64,000 nt of DNA, taken from Alentia gelatinosa (Eukaryota > Annelida > Polychaeta > Phyllodocida > Polynoidae). The position numbers and the translations under genes are program-made. Numbering within the stretch: the first letter of the stretch is position 1; each line of letters starts with the position of its first letter. Shown piece after piece: positions 1 to 13,014 of the stretch. The notes under the pieces are model-generated. The model was not told the origin of the DNA. It did not search any database and saw only the letters and a list, made by a program, of their open reading frames with translations. Location: the NCBI GenBank assembly GCA_950022655.1, contig OX465581.1:36303300-36367299 (forward strand), read 5' to 3'.

Positions 1-271
1 CAGAAAATACTTTCACACCACACATGCACTAAATTCTACATTTTGCATGATTTCTGGTGATAGAGTCTTAGTGTTACAGAAACTACCAAATGGACGTTAC
101 ACTTTACATAAAACGAAATGATTCGTCAGATTTACATCTCTATCGGTATGTCTAGGAGATTCTAGCATTCTGCCTCGGAGACTGAATACTATGAGCAAGG
201 TTGTCTTCATTCAGAATTGAAGGAAGGTGGTCTCTTCTACGGTCTATCCTTGTGGAAAACAATCACGACTC

Positions 272-411
272 AAAGAGCAGTGAGTGTGCGTAATAACGCT
301 GCGACCCGAGCCCCTTCCCTCCCCTCCCCCACCCCTCCTCCGTCTACACAATATTCTCAGTTAAATCCAACCCGGCGCTTGTTCACGATCTGATCGTCCT
401 CACTGCTCTTT
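272..411. repeat. 13-bp perfect inverted repeat framing a C-rich tract
   Basis: AAAGAGCAGTGAG at 272-284 recurs as its exact reverse complement at 399-411. Between them is a pyrimidine-rich tract (about 310-345). The pair lies directly upstream of the TATA candidate. Confidence 0.5.
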
Positions 412-452
412 GTTACAGAAGCGCCCGACCCGCCCCTACCGGTGAATATCCT

Positions 453-490
453 TATAAAAGCTTTGGTCAGGGGTCCTTTGAGGGCAGTTG
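453..490 (+). promoter_or_regulatory. TATA plus initiator core-promoter candidate
   Basis: TATAAAAG at 453-460 is followed by an initiator-like GCAGTT whose A is at 486, a 33-base spacing that suits TATA-directed initiation. A GC-box-like C-rich tract (about 421-440) lies just upstream. Any transcript would run + and reach the first R1 repeat copy within 50 bases. No linked coding exon is recognised. A distal 5' exon of the adiponectin receptor is possible but unsupported. Confidence 0.35.
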
Positions 491-534
491 GTTGTCACGA
501 GGTCTGTCCACTGTTGACTTGACTGCGATATTCC

Positions 535-787
535 GAGATGGCAGATTTCCTATTTTCCAAGGAAATCCTTGTTTCATTTTCAGTTTATACGATTCTTTAT
601 TCTTTTGTAAAACAGATAGAGATTAAATCGGGCCTCATTCACACAAAACAGTGGTCCAAAACCGTCCCACACACCCCGGCCCATTCCATGGAGAATAACG
701 ATGTGTTTTCCATTTTTTCTCAGTCTCCCTCAGCCAGTAAATCCCCCCGAAAAAAATATGGTCTCCTTTTTTCCAATCGACATACCT
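535..787 (+). repeat. Dispersed R1 repeat, copy 1
   Basis: First of seven copies of one family in this window. It opens GAGATGGCAG and continues TATTTTCCAAGGAAATCC. It then has a TGTAAAACA box, a GGCCTCATTCACAC box, a CACACACCCCGGCCC box and GATGTGTTTTCCAT. The small open frame over it reflects the repeat and is not a gene. Confidence 0.8.
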
Positions 788-2843
788 GTATATTATGAGA
801 CCGTTAGACATGTTTTGGGCTTTTAAAATTTTATAATAGTGAAACAAAGGGTTACCTAAATGTAACTCTGAAGACTGAATACATGGATATGGTGCCACTC
901 GTTTTGAAATAGCTGAGTTTAACTGACGGACTCAAACAAAAAATCTTTGATAATCATCGTAGATTCGTGAATTCATTAATCATTCTGATTAGCTCTAGCC
1001 TTAGATAGCCCAACCACCCCCAGCCTAGGGTAATCTGAAATAAGCACCAGGAGGAGCCACTGAGGTCATTTCCTTGCTAGCACGCTCTGGTGGCGTGCTA
1101 CTGAACCCTCAGGATAGGGGATTGTCCATGGCCTATCAGCATCCGGGTCAAAGGTCACCGTTCCACGGGCTTCAGGGAGTACTTGGCGGATAGTCTCAAT
1201 TCAATCGACCCGAGTAGAAACGGCCTGAGAGCAATTGGCCGCGTTGTAGAGTGGGGACAGGCTGGGGCTGATGTATCACTGAGGAAATGCCGGGGGAGAG
1301 GTGAGGGGAGACAGGGCACGTCAGGAAATGTGACACGAGAGGAAGCGGCCGCGACTCAATTCAGCCCAGGTTGGCAGCTACTTTAGCTGACGCATTGCTT
1401 GCCGTAGACATTTGCCCGTCGTCATTGATGGGCCACATTTACAGCCCAAATTGAAACTGTCACTTTGGCAGAATGCCTAGTCGAATTGCGGACAAGAAAT
1501 TGTATATTAACAGCAAGCAATTTCATCTGTGTGTTTGTTTCCCGTAATTGGCAAAGGAAAGCAAAACAGTTTTGTATTACCTTTGAAAAATTAGTTTTGT
1601 AGAACAGTTTTAAGATGGAGCTGTTCAATTTCACCACCTTCTTTAGACAAAACCGGTTAGGATTACGAAGAACCTGTCTAATGTGAGCCCTAATTGGAAG
1701 TCGTTCCGAGCAGCTCTTGTAGAGGATGCGATGCTAACATTGGCATTGCCCCAGACACTAGCTCAGGCGAATATTTACCACAAGCAGTTGAAACGAGGTG
1801 CTCCTCAGGAAATTGCGCCGTAAGTGGTACACGGTGCCAATTATGCATTGTAATCATAGCTACCAGACAAGGTAGGGCCCCCTGCTAGGGCTCAGCTCTA
1901 GTGCCGAAGGCTACCCTAGTGTAAGAGCAACTCCCCTTTACAATGGAGCCGCTGCTGGTGAGATGTAGGCACACAAAGGTAAGCTTCCAGACTGGAGTTC
2001 CAAGATAATAATTCACCTTTGGGATTGTCCCAAAACTCAAACATGGATTTGGTAACTTTCAATTGTACAGAAATAATGGAGAGCCCCAGGATTGAGATTA
2101 TTATGTCCAGTGAAGCGCGTTCCGTGTATCCGCTTCGAAGCATTATGAAGCGGGAAGCAGAAAATAAGAACAATTTCACGTCGCGTTTCAACTTTCTTTG
2201 TGACTGCAATATAGGAGATTGCGATAACCATGGGGAATATTGCTGTGGTTAATTCAATATTTAAATAAAACTCTACCAAAAACACCAACATCACGATTTA
2301 AATATTTTCCCTGAAATAAATCCAAACATTAGGAGACTTGGCGAAGTTCTTAGCCTCTGTTCTCATTCTGATAATATGTATATTTAAAAAAAATTCTAAT
2401 AATATGAAAGTGGCGAATACACATCTCGCCCAGTCAATTGTTTAGATTCTGCTTGGAGTTGAATAGGAGCATTTAGCTGACCATCACCTTTACCACAGAC
2501 TCAATGGCTAAGAGCTCTCACAGCGGCTTAGGTATATATACATTTGTGTCTTGTAACATTGGACAAGACTGGACGGATTCGTGCTCTATTCTGGTCATGA
2601 TGCTCAGGCAGGCCTGGATCAATCTTGAACACTCATCCTGGGCCTGCATAGAGTATAGAGGTGGGCCCTACATACCCAATACTGACTGTGTGAATAGTAG
2701 GCTCGTTTGTAGGATTCAAAGCCTGGGCCTCATTGCATCCTTTGTTATAGTCCGACGGTAGTGTTCAGAACATTAGTTAATGTGCTGGGAGTGCATTGAA
2801 ACCAGTCGTAAGACTGAGCACATCCCAGGGTAAATGAATGTTT

Positions 2844-2874
2844 CCCCCCCCCCCCCCCCCCAAAAAAAAAAAAA
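2844..2874 (+). repeat. C18 followed by A13
   Basis: Adjacent pure homopolymers, C at 2,844-2,861 and A at 2,862-2,874. Confidence 0.95.
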
Positions 2875-3322
2875 TGGTCACGGCTTTTACGAGTCTTAGT
2901 TATTTTACATTTGTATGGACCATAATATTACTAAGTGATACTTGTCTTTGAGCTCGCAACCCCTATTGAGCAATGCAGACTTCAGACAGTATTAGATGGA
3001 GATTCACGCCATACCATGGATCTGATTAGATCTCCAACATATGTTGATACTCGGGAATTCTTTGAACCCATTGAGATTAGACATTTGTCTCCAGCCTATT
3101 GAATATCAGGCATGGCTGAACTCATCCAGTCTTGTTCTGGACTATCATAGCAAAGGTGTATGTATAACATATAATACCTGCATGTTACTGATCATAGGCT
3201 TTAAAGTCAGATGATTAAGTGTATCATGTACAGCATATGCGCTTTGGCCCATATGCGCTTTGGCAATCTGCCAAAATGCCAGCTGACACCAGAGATTCAT
3301 GGACGAGTGGGGGTGGGGGAGA

Positions 3323-3341
3323 GGGGGGGGGGGGGGGGGGG
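3323..3341 (+). repeat. G19 homopolymer
   Basis: A pure G run preceded by a G-rich lead-in from 3,308. Confidence 0.95.
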
Positions 3342-5939
3342 AGTGATTATGCAGGAAAGCGTATGAGGTTGTGATATAACGCGAACAGCTATATGTTTGC
3401 TAAATGATATCAGCAGGTTCACATGATCTTCGAATGATCTTGGGGAAACCTGTCACAAAGATTAGATATCATTTCATAAAAACAAGGGCTTATTTTACTC
3501 CCAGGTTTCATAGCAATTAACATGGATGCGAATATCTCGAAGAATTTGGTAACCCGTTTTAAATAGATTTTTGTTAGGTAGCATCGGTTTGAGAAAGGTG
3601 TGTTTTGCCAGGTTTAGTAAATTCGTAAAAAGAAATTCAATAGAGATGACCTTTATAAATACTTAAGAATTTAGAAATGTAGTGTTAAGTAGGGAGGGCA
3701 CAGTGCACCCGTCTTACAAGAACCGCTCAGATGTGCTCCTCAACGACTCAAGTCACTCAGACAATGCAGATCCGGACACTGACACAAGAAAGCCACAGTA
3801 AAAGTTTCTTGATTTTAGATGGTCTTCATAATTCCAAGAAAGCCTACTCTTTTTTGCAGAGGTCTCAAACGGCTTGTCGAATTTAAGACTAAAATAATCT
3901 TTATGGCGATTTTTATTCACTATGTTCATAACAAATATCAGTCTCTTAAAATCTCATTGGCAGGAAAAACGGCGGACACATGGGCATTACCCCATCACTG
4001 CCTCTAAGCATTAGCAGGGGAAGGTCTGGAAACAGGGTTTGCAGTGGTGACATAACGAGAGAGCCCTGTATTTCCTCAACCTAGTTGAACACCCACCACT
4101 CGTTTGAGTTGGAGATCTATATACTCTACTCCTCTCTATTTATCACCAGGAAACTGAATATTGTTGTCACAGCTTTAAAAAAGCGAAGAGTAAAAGCTGC
4201 TCATGAGAGGTATATTGAAGCCTCCTTCATGGAGGGACGTTCAATTGGCATCAATTAGCGCCTTTTACAGCGCCTCTCAGTGACTGGTAAACCTTGTCGC
4301 CGTGTACGGCAGTGTATGGCGGGCGGCAGGAGGGGAAGTCCGAGCAAAAAGAAGGAAGTCTGTGTCCCGGGCACCAGCGTTCCGGCAACCGCAGCACCCA
4401 ATATCCGGTTTCCTTGTGCAATGGGCTGTCTCCGCTGGGAGAGTGTTGTCGGGGAGGTGGGGGGAGAGGGTGGGGTGGCGGTTCTGGCTCTGGAAGAAAC
4501 AGGGACCGATTTGGATGTGTGTCAACTGACCACACGAGAACTCCTGCTAAGTGGTTTGCGCCAAGCCATTAGTTTCACCAATACATGAAGGATTGCGTTT
4601 CTTGAACGCTCCCCCTGGGAAGTGGGAGCGACTCCGAAAAACAGGAAACAAAAAACAGAACAACACACCACCTGCGTTCTTTTGTTTTCTCTTACAAAAG
4701 AAAATTAAATAAGGGGCACAACAACAAAGCGAATGGGGTTTAGTCACGGTGTCTGATGTCCCCCGTGGGCAGGCTTCCAGTGGACTGTGTTTGGAGCTGC
4801 TCGGAGCTGCTCGGGGTCCATCCGAGCACACCCCGTGCTGATGCCAACGTGTTTCAGCTGGGCCAGGCATCCTGTGTCAGCCGGTCCCAGGGTCATCTTT
4901 ATTTGTTGTCCGTGGGGCGGAAGACGGCCGTTTCATATCATCCAATATGAATGGCTGGGAGGTGATTCAGTGAGGAGGGAGGGAGGATGTAGGGCTCGCC
5001 CAGTCTTGTCAATAACGCCTCGGTTGGAGTTGATCGGTGGAAGTTTTTAGGTCGGTCCCTGACCTCGGGTTTATGTTTACAAGATGATATAGTACCCTAT
5101 GATTGCTTTATAACCCTTTCCACACACGAGATGCCAAATGGATTCAACGTTTCAAAACAGACGAAATATCAATGTAGTATAACACACACATGCTTCCTTT
5201 TGGTGTACCACTTAGCTTGTTTTCGTAGATCAGTATGCCCCGTCAGCAATTTTTTCGTAGATCAGACTTGAATAGTCAAGTATGGAGTAGGTATGCTAGC
5301 AATATCTAATGTCATGATAAATGGGAAAAGGACTCCTACCTATATTCAGCTCGCTTTGTATTTAAGTGATTTCTTGCTTCACAGCCAATTTCATCTGCAA
5401 TTCCCCCCTACCTTGCTGTACTGTGCCTGCGACGACGATATCCGTTATAACGAGAGGGTTAATCTACAGCGTAACGCTGTCCCTTGTAACGCTTGTCACC
5501 CTTGCCTTCCTGTCGTTGCCCGCTCTCCGTCTCTTCCCTCTCCCCTCCCTGCCCCATCCCTCCCTGTCTACACTTACCACTCCTCGCCTAACCCTCCCGG
5601 CGCTGGCGTGCTCTGTGCCGTCCCCTTCTACCCAGGAGGCTTCTTTACTCCTGAACGGATCAGAAACGCAGCCTTGCTGTCATGTAGCGGTTTATGCTGG
5701 TGGTCGGCAGGTTAGCTGATATACACGCCAAGTAGCCGGTTACCTGTCGGGCACTTCCTGTCACCGGAAGACGCTTGCAGAGCGTCGCATGTGATGTCAT
5801 AAAGTCTGTGACTATTTAAAAAGGATTCTTGAGAAATGTCTCAACTCAAAGTGGAGTTATTTTGATTGTACATGTATCTTATTTAAGCATGTTCTCTGAA
5901 ACATTCACATAAAGTATGACTGTAGGGTTTCTGAAACTG

Positions 5940-6029
5940 GGGCCATCCATAAAGTACGTACGCAGAATTTCTGAAATTTCGGACCCCCCTCCCAATCTTG
6001 TACGCAATAGAACACTTTATGGATGGCCC
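5940..6029 (+). mobile_element. Short MITE with GGGCCATCC ends, copy 1
   Basis: GGGCCATCCATAAAGT at 5,940-5,955 is matched exactly by its reverse complement at 6,014-6,029. The interior has a C-rich run and GTACGCAATAG. It is a non-autonomous DNA element. Confidence 0.75.
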
Positions 6030-6770
6030 TATAGTAAACAGAAGGGGAATTCCACACGTGTGTGGCCCGGTAGCAGACATTGCTAATTGGATGAGCCTAG
6101 ATATAATTGTGACTTTGAGAGTGACAACTGTACCAAGCGGAGTACATTTTAATTACTTAAATCCTTTTATCCAGATCCAGTGAAAGTAGATTGAAAAAAG
6201 AGACACAGCAACTTATAATCAGGTTTAAAAAAATACTGTGACCAGTAATAGCCCTTATGATCGTGTTTTAAAAACCACAGTGCAGCGGGAGTGATGGTGC
6301 ATTCGTGCCAATAGCGGTATAATTGGCAGGAGTCAATAACCGAGGCCCAGATAAACAAGTATCTGGGCGGTAATTGTGTTGAGTGCAGCGATCCAGCACC
6401 ATACACCACGACTGGGCAATTGACACCATTTGTCATGTTTCACCAACAGTTCTGCTCTGCCAACAATGATTGCTGCTTGTCGATTCTGTGATTATCTCTC
6501 CTCTCCGCCCCTGTTTTTGTTTGTTTTTAACAATCCACGTGGCGTGTCTGGGAAATATGATGGACGTAATCGAGTGGCGCTCAGTGCGATCGCGGTACTG
6601 TGTATTGTGTCTGTCTACCCACCCCTTCCGCCACCACCCCAACATTCAGCCGCATGGCCCGGCGGCTGACCCCGTCAGGCGGGTCGCGCTCCCGAGGGTC
6701 CGTAACTGGGCCCGGTAGAGCCGTCCCAAGGCCACCTATGATTGGGCAGGACAGGTCACGTGTCAGCAGT

Positions 6771-6824
6771 CCGCCAGAGGGCGGTAGTGCCGTGTTCAGA
6801 AGGCCAGTGGCGCCCCCTACAGGG
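6771..6824. promoter_or_regulatory. Convergent pair of CTCF-like motifs in a GC-rich block
   Basis: CCGCCAGAGGGCGG at 6,771-6,784 matches 13 of 14 positions of the CTCF core CCASYAGRKGGCRS. GCGCCCCCTACAGG at 6,810-6,823 matches 13 of 14 in reverse. The two point toward each other. CACGTG E-boxes flank the pair (6,758-6,763 and 6,833-6,838), and the block 6,640-6,890 is CpG-rich. CTCF occurs across bilaterians. Occupancy is not shown. Confidence 0.45.
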
Positions 6825-8579
6825 AGACCATCACGTGACCACCTGGAGGTCGCCGTTCAGAGCAGCAGCGTCGGAACTGCCTGAAGAACAATTAACCTGC
6901 ACGCTGGGGTTCCTCATTCCTAAATTAGGCAAAGAAAACGAATAGAGTAAACGATTAGTGTAAGTAACAGGCATGGGATTTCCCCGGATTTAAGGATTTC
7001 AGGACCCCAAAGCCCCTGTCGATTTTTCTGGATTATTTGCAATTTCTCAGTCCCATTCTCATAATTTTGCGTGCTCTAGTTTAACTAGGCATCGAAACAA
7101 AACGTCATGCTCCATAACATAGAAAACAGCCGGGAGGAAAATAGAGTAAGTGCATTCTATACAAGGGTCACTCATGAGGAGTATTATACAGTCCATCAGC
7201 CAGAAAAGAGAACTCGACAAGATCTGAACATGTGAGACTGACCCGTCTGCAAAATTTCCCGAAGAATACAATATCAATTCACAGAGCTTCTTGGAATAAG
7301 GAAAAGAGGAAAAGTTCTTAAGCCATTGTAAAGTCTGGGAAGAGAAATTCTAAACTGACTGGACGTAAAATCAACCAAACCAAACCAAAATGTGTCGTCA
7401 CTACAAGATAGGGTTAGCTGCAATCAGAACCCCTGTAATGGACCCGGGGTACCGGACTCTGCCTCCCGGTGCCGGGTTAGACTGCCTCCAGTTGGCAGTC
7501 TCCAGGGCAGAGCTTGGCCTAGGGGCATTGGCTCAAATCCAGGCCATACAGGTGACCGAGCCCGGAGGAGGGCTTAGACCGCCCCTGTTGTCACTAATCC
7601 CAGTAATTGCCCCTCTTGTAGGCAAGCTGACGCCGGAGGGACGTTGGGAGGACAGAGGGATAACGTGAGATAGACGTTGGGATTACTTTAGGCGGACATC
7701 CTTTAGCTATGGCTTTTGATGAACTACTGGCGTAGATGATGTTCAGATCGTAGATTAGTTACTTGTTGAAAGCTGGTTCAAAAAGATTTCTGTCCGTGTC
7801 CGGCGTCAGTCCCTCTCAGCTGATTCACAGCAGAGCGCGATCTAGGTCATAGCCAGGGCAACAAGTATTGTGTACCAGCCCGTACCAATCAGGACACGTC
7901 TCACAGCCGAGCAAGGTGAACGCCGACCAATGAGAACGGGTTTAACGTCTAGTGACCGGCGAAAGCCGACTTCGTGAGGTGCAGAGCGTTAGGAGAACAT
8001 TGTGGTAGCGTTACGCACAAGGCCACGTCTGACTGTCATTGTACTTGTTGAAAGCTGTCAGCACTTGAGACACCGAGGGACATGCTACATGCCAGGATCA
8101 AATAGCAGTTCCCCTATACTACTTAAACTCGAATGAGGTGTATTAGTGGAAGGGTACAGCGCCACTGCCCCTTTCTTCCATGGGTTTATTCTCTATGCCA
8201 GCTGTACGGGCGAATAAAATCCTCATTTTGTCTCTGTCGACTCTATTAGGGAGGCGATTCACCTGATAAATCAAGATTAACATATGCATCTGGTTGTTCC
8301 CATTCCTATGCAAGGACCTACCGCTCAAGCTACACCACGATCCTAAAGGAACCAATATGAGCAACACAAGAATGTCAGCTGTGTTCTATTGGCAATTTAG
8401 CAAACTATGAGACTGTGGTTTGTTGACGATGCAACATTTGACCTCAAGCGGCTGCTGAAGTATGACCAGCTAGCAGTGGTTTCCTCTGGGGAGAGAAAAA
8501 ATATATGCCAAAGGTTATTTTTCCTATTTAACAGGGCCTACACACCCAGAGCATGCCCCCATATGATGGACGCAATCCA

Positions 8580-8638
8580 CCCCCCCCCCCCTCATACGGC
8601 GCAATTTATTTCGTTTTCTTTTATCCCCCCCCCCCCCC
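8580..8638 (+). repeat. Paired C12 and C14 tracts
   Basis: C runs at 8,580-8,591 and 8,625-8,638, followed by A and AT runs to 8,683. Confidence 0.95.
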
Positions 8639-9890
8639 ACCACAAAAAAAAAATATATATATAAAAAATATTTTAAAAAAAAGCTCTGATAATGCTCCAC
8701 TACTGTCAGAACTCCCAAATGTCATCGCTCCTATAGGTAAGTTCCTCTTAACTATTGCCACAAACACAATTCACCTGTACCGCAGCCATAAACCTAACAA
8801 CCGCGGATTAACAGGCACACCTGAGATATCGACACTACAATTAGAAAGGACTGACTCCATTGCGGTAGCCTAAATAAGGCGATATGCTAGCCATGGGAAA
8901 TAACTAGCATAACTAACGAGCCCACTGGTGTTTGGTGGATGGTAGGGCGGATCAATTAGTGTCCGTCTTCACCACCAGGGTGGGATTTGGTTTCTAGGCC
9001 AGGAGCCATGGAAATGTAATATGTTCTATGAAGTATCGAGAGATCCGGCAACACCCACATCAAATTGGTGGATTCAATGGGCTTTTTCAGTGAGCCGAGG
9101 AGGTATCATTTTACGCAGAGCAAGGCGTATTGTATGCATAATTTCACAATTCATATCCACTGCCTAGTTGGTCTACCCATCATTTCACGGCTATTATAAG
9201 GGCAGTTTTAAGCTGCTGAAGACACGGGGAATGTATGCAGTCCGCCTGGTTTAGGAAGTACACACACCTTATCATGTCTTATGAGACTACATCGGTGAGA
9301 TCATTTGGCAGGAATCCATGGGGTGATCCACATTGCTACTAGCGACGTTAAACGTTAAGTTTATGATTGTTTAATTGAGTACTAGATTCCTCAAATATCT
9401 CAATTGTTATTCTACAGTTTCCTCTAGTAATAGTGTTCATTTGTGTCAGGTATACATGTTTTATTTTGGGGAAATATAAAGAAATACTAAATATATACAT
9501 AAAGTTCAATGGAAAGGCTTATAGCTTCCCTTGTCCCCGGACCAGTCACCAATTACAGTACAGGTATATATATATTCATTACCCTGATGGGTTGACTACC
9601 CGAGACTCGTACCAGCATCACAGATGATAAAGTCTGTCTATGAAATGAGTCGATATCGTGATTCGATACGTAATGTGTGCCGTATGTGGGGGGCAGTGAT
9701 TCAGGGAGGGATTTATAGGGTTTGAGTTTCGGGTTATATCACGGCAGGGTCCAGTCAGTGAGATTAGGGCGAGAGGCGGACAGTCTAGCACAACAGCATG
9801 GCAGACAATGGAATCCCGGTGTTCACAATCTGCCGTCCAGTTCGCTGCCAACTACGCCACACTGTCCTCACGGATTTAAAATACTGCACA

Positions 9891-10142
9891 GAGATGAGCG
9901 TTTTCTTATTTTCCAAGAAAATCCTTGTTTTCATTCTTACTTAAAAAAAAATCTTTTTTGTAAAAAACAAAGGTCTATGAATCGAGCGTAATTCACCTAA
10001 ATAAAACAATGGTTTGAACATCCACACACACTCGGCCCCATTTCATGGCTGACATTGATGTGTTTTCCATGTTTTCCCTCTCTCTGAGACTTAATTCCAC
10101 ATGAAAAATATTTCCACCTTTTTTTCATGACCTCAATTGACT
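9891..10142 (+). repeat. Dispersed R1 repeat, copy 2
   Basis: Same order of boxes as copy 1: GAGATG start, TTTTCCAAGAAAATCCTTG, TTTTTGTAAAAAACAAAG, a CACACACTCGGCCCC box, GATGTGTTTTCCATG, then TTCCACATGAAAAATATTTCC and an ending like CATGACCTCAATTGAC. Confidence 0.8.
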
Positions 10143-10586
10143 TTTCTGAAATGCGAAGGGGAAAAAATCGATATATAAAAGAAAAAGAGGATGTAAAATG
10201 GGTTCCATGGGTTGCAGAATTGGACAGACACAATAAAGACTTTTCACCATGCAGATCAATCGTATTAGTTATGTATGAAGACGTCACGTAGTCATTGTGT
10301 TTTGGAAGGGTTGGCATCGAACCTTGGCGTGTGGCGACATTAATGGAGCAGACCTAGTGCTCTGTGTGGGAAAATGGCAAGCCTCACAGCCACGTAATAA
10401 CTGTCAGCTTAGGGTCATTATGAAAAACAAGGCTGACAGCGTACCAGATCGAGAATATGTGAATCCATGTATCATGTCCAATTGAAGCGTTTTGAGAAAT
10501 AAGAATTTCTGAGACATAGAAATTGGCGTAGAAATTGATGTGGAGCTTTGTGTATTATGTGTTACTATTATACATATATCATATAT

Positions 10587-10885
10587 AGATATGGCAGTTT
10601 TCCTATTTTCCAGTTTATAATTTTGTTGTTGTTATGTAAAACAAATATAGAATAAATTGGGCCTCATTCACACCACCGAACAGTATTGACCCTAGAGCCT
10701 ACTGAAAGTACATATCTCCAAAAGCTTTAAATAAGAGAGAAACGGTTCAAACCTCCCCACATACCCCAGCCCCATTCCATGACCAATAATGATGTGTTTT
10801 CCATGTTTTTTTAGTATCTCCGTGGCAGTAAACTCCGCACACAAAAATATTTCCTAATTTTTTGTCATTACCCCAACTGACATCC
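10587..10885 (+). repeat. Dispersed R1 repeat, copy 3
   Basis: Starts AGATATGGCAG and lacks the AAGGAAATCC box through a small deletion. It keeps GGGCCTCATTCACACC, the CCCCAGCCCCATTCCATG box and GATGTGTTTTCCATG, and ends ACCCCAACTGACATCCC. A roughly 60-base insertion sits in the middle. Confidence 0.8.
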
Positions 10886-11926
10886 CTTTTATATATAATC
10901 GATATGAATAAGGCATTGTCGGACTCAATTGATAAGCAGTGATGAAAGCCTTGTAGCAACCACAACATCTGCCTCTGAGATTGCCTTGCGGGTTAGATTT
11001 GCCATTCGGCTCTATTATCATTCTGCTGCGGGCAGTCGGACAGTTTTATCACAGGAACACATGTAGTTAGGGTCACGGATAAAGTGAATCATTGTATTGA
11101 TCTTAGATTGGTGCACATAAGCGGATATGGGCAGACCCGGGTTATACCGGTCCTCTGTGAGATTAACCCCAGCTTGAATCTATTAGGCTTTAATGAAGAC
11201 TATATTAGATGGTCGGTGATGAGTGATCAGTATATTGGCTGCCATGGACGTCTAGAGATCCGCCATGGGTCCAAAATATTGTGGGAAATCTATTAGTGCT
11301 TGGGCCTATCGTATACTACCTCAGCCGATGATATAATATACCATCTTTAGAGGCAGGGTATTCAAGGAAATATAACGTCACATTCGAATAAGATATACCT
11401 CCATTATTCTAGTAACTGACGTATATGATATAAGCTCTTAATATCATAGGGAAGCAAACTACATCGTCACTTAAGATGATGTAGCTAGGATCCGGGTAAT
11501 GACTCTTACAGTACCCAGCAGCCGGACCTCTCATCATGTTCAGGTCATCCAAGGTCGGCAATAACCTTTTTATGTCACCACGACTAGTAAGCCAGTGAAG
11601 ATTGTACCAACTATGTTGTCTTCTGAAACTACAAGATTACAGCAAATGGCGATTTCGACAGGTTTTAGCTCAAGGTCTGCAAAATGGAGATGCTAAAACA
11701 GCCATTTAAATAGACACTAAACGGTGGTTTTGTGGACAGGCGGCCGTAAACTATGAGGGGTTGACCCATAGTAATCCGTAAGGACTGGTTAGGGGTTAGC
11801 TAAAATAAATGGGTAGTGGTTTACTGTGGCACCATACATATACAACTTGAAATTTGTAAAAGATGGATGATAAATAGCCTCGTCACGGTATATGGCATGA
11901 AGGCTGTGTATAACTATAACTTTTTC

Positions 11927-12173
11927 AGGGATGGCTGTTTTTCTCTTTCCCAAGAAAGACATTGTTTTTATCTTCAGTTTATTAAAAAAAAAAAAATCTT
12001 GTGTAAAACAAAGGGAGAATAAATTGGGCTTCATTAATACAAATATACAGTCATTCAATCCTCCCAACACACACCATCCATATTCTATTTCCGATAACGA
12101 TATATGTTTTCCATGTTTTCTCCCTGGGGCCGTGAATTCCACATGAAATATATTTCCTCTTTTCTGACATCCC
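11927..12173 (+). repeat. Dispersed R1 repeat, copy 4
   Basis: Starts AGGGATGGCTG, then a TTTCCCAAGAAAGACATTG box, TGTGTAAAACAAAGG, GGGCTTCATTAATAC, TTTTCCATGTTTTCTCC and TTCCACATGAAATATATTTCC. More diverged than copies 1-3. Confidence 0.75.
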
Positions 12174-12762
12174 TGAAACACACTGCCTTTGATATACCTT
12201 CCCCAGCACTGGCGGGATACGCATGGACACAAAGGCACACTTGTGTTGGTATACAGCATTATGGTCTATCTTTTAGCACTAGACCGGACAAAGCAACCCC
12301 TCCCAATATCCCCGCCCCATCCAGGCCTTCTCTATTCACGCGGGTGAATCTGGGAGGAGGGGGTTGGGATATAGATGCTAGGGGAGATTCTAGGATGGTA
12401 ACACGGAGGAGATGGAGGGTGCACTCCTACACAAACGCTCTGACAAAGGCCCTCAATTAGCCTCATCAATAACTGGCCACCTGGTGAGAAAACGGCCCCA
12501 CATCGATCAGGGTAATAGCCGGGCCGCCCGGGGGCGCGGCGCCCGCGGGTGACGGGGAGTGCACCGGGAGGAGGGGGTTACACGGCCGGGAGGTGTGCGG
12601 TGCATGCCCGGCGCGTGTCCAGCCTAGGGTCTCAGCTGGTCTGCGTACGTTGGGTATTGGGGTGGGCCACTTGAGGTACAAACCCATGAGGATCACTCAG
12701 GAGAACGGACCGGGGAATGCTACACGGATTAGTGGTCTTGCCAACGTACCAATACTTACTCC

Positions 12763-13014
12763 AGAGATGGCAGCTTTCCATATTTCCAAGGAGATCCACT
12801 CATTTTCCGTATATACGATTCTTTTTCCATGTGTAAATCTTATTAATTGAGACTCGTTCATACCAATAAGACGGATTTAAACCACCACACAAACCCTCAA
12901 CCCCTGCCCCATTACTGACACTGCTGTTTTATTTCATGTTTTCTTGGTCTTTCTAAGGCAGCAAATTCTACATGAAAAATATTTCCATTTTTTTCTGACC
13001 CCAACTGACATCCA
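12763..13014 (+). repeat. Dispersed R1 repeat, copy 5
   Basis: Starts AGAGATGGCAGC, then ATTTCCAAGGAGATCC, TGTGTAAATC and GACTCGTTCATACC. It ends with ACATGAAAAATATTTCC and GACCCCAACTGACATCC, which define the family's 3' end. Confidence 0.8.

Larger units (their letters stand above)
788..5939. other. Non-coding, no gene seen
   Basis: AT-rich with GC-richer blocks at 1,150-1,390, 4,270-4,560 and 4,750-5,050. Short open frames in these blocks overlap in several frames and look like composition effects. The segment 1,385-1,640 is clean, non-repetitive and rich in AATTGG/TAATTG-type sites, and could be a conserved regulatory element. The C18-A13 and G19 runs are listed separately. Confidence 0.4.
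6030..9890. other. Non-coding, with GC-rich regulatory-like block
   Basis: Apart from the CTCF-like pair and C tracts, I see no gene. A GC-rich segment at 7,430-7,640 has several overlapping open frames and no recognisable domain. Confidence 0.4.

Noticed and set aside
5293..5715. Two overlapping + frames of 117-140 codons
   Set aside because: Both run through a C/T-rich tract where stops are scarce; Leu/Pro/Ser low-complexity text.
11789..12259. Minus-strand frame of 156 codons
   Set aside because: It covers repeat R1 copy 4 in reverse, and its text is the repeat read backwards.
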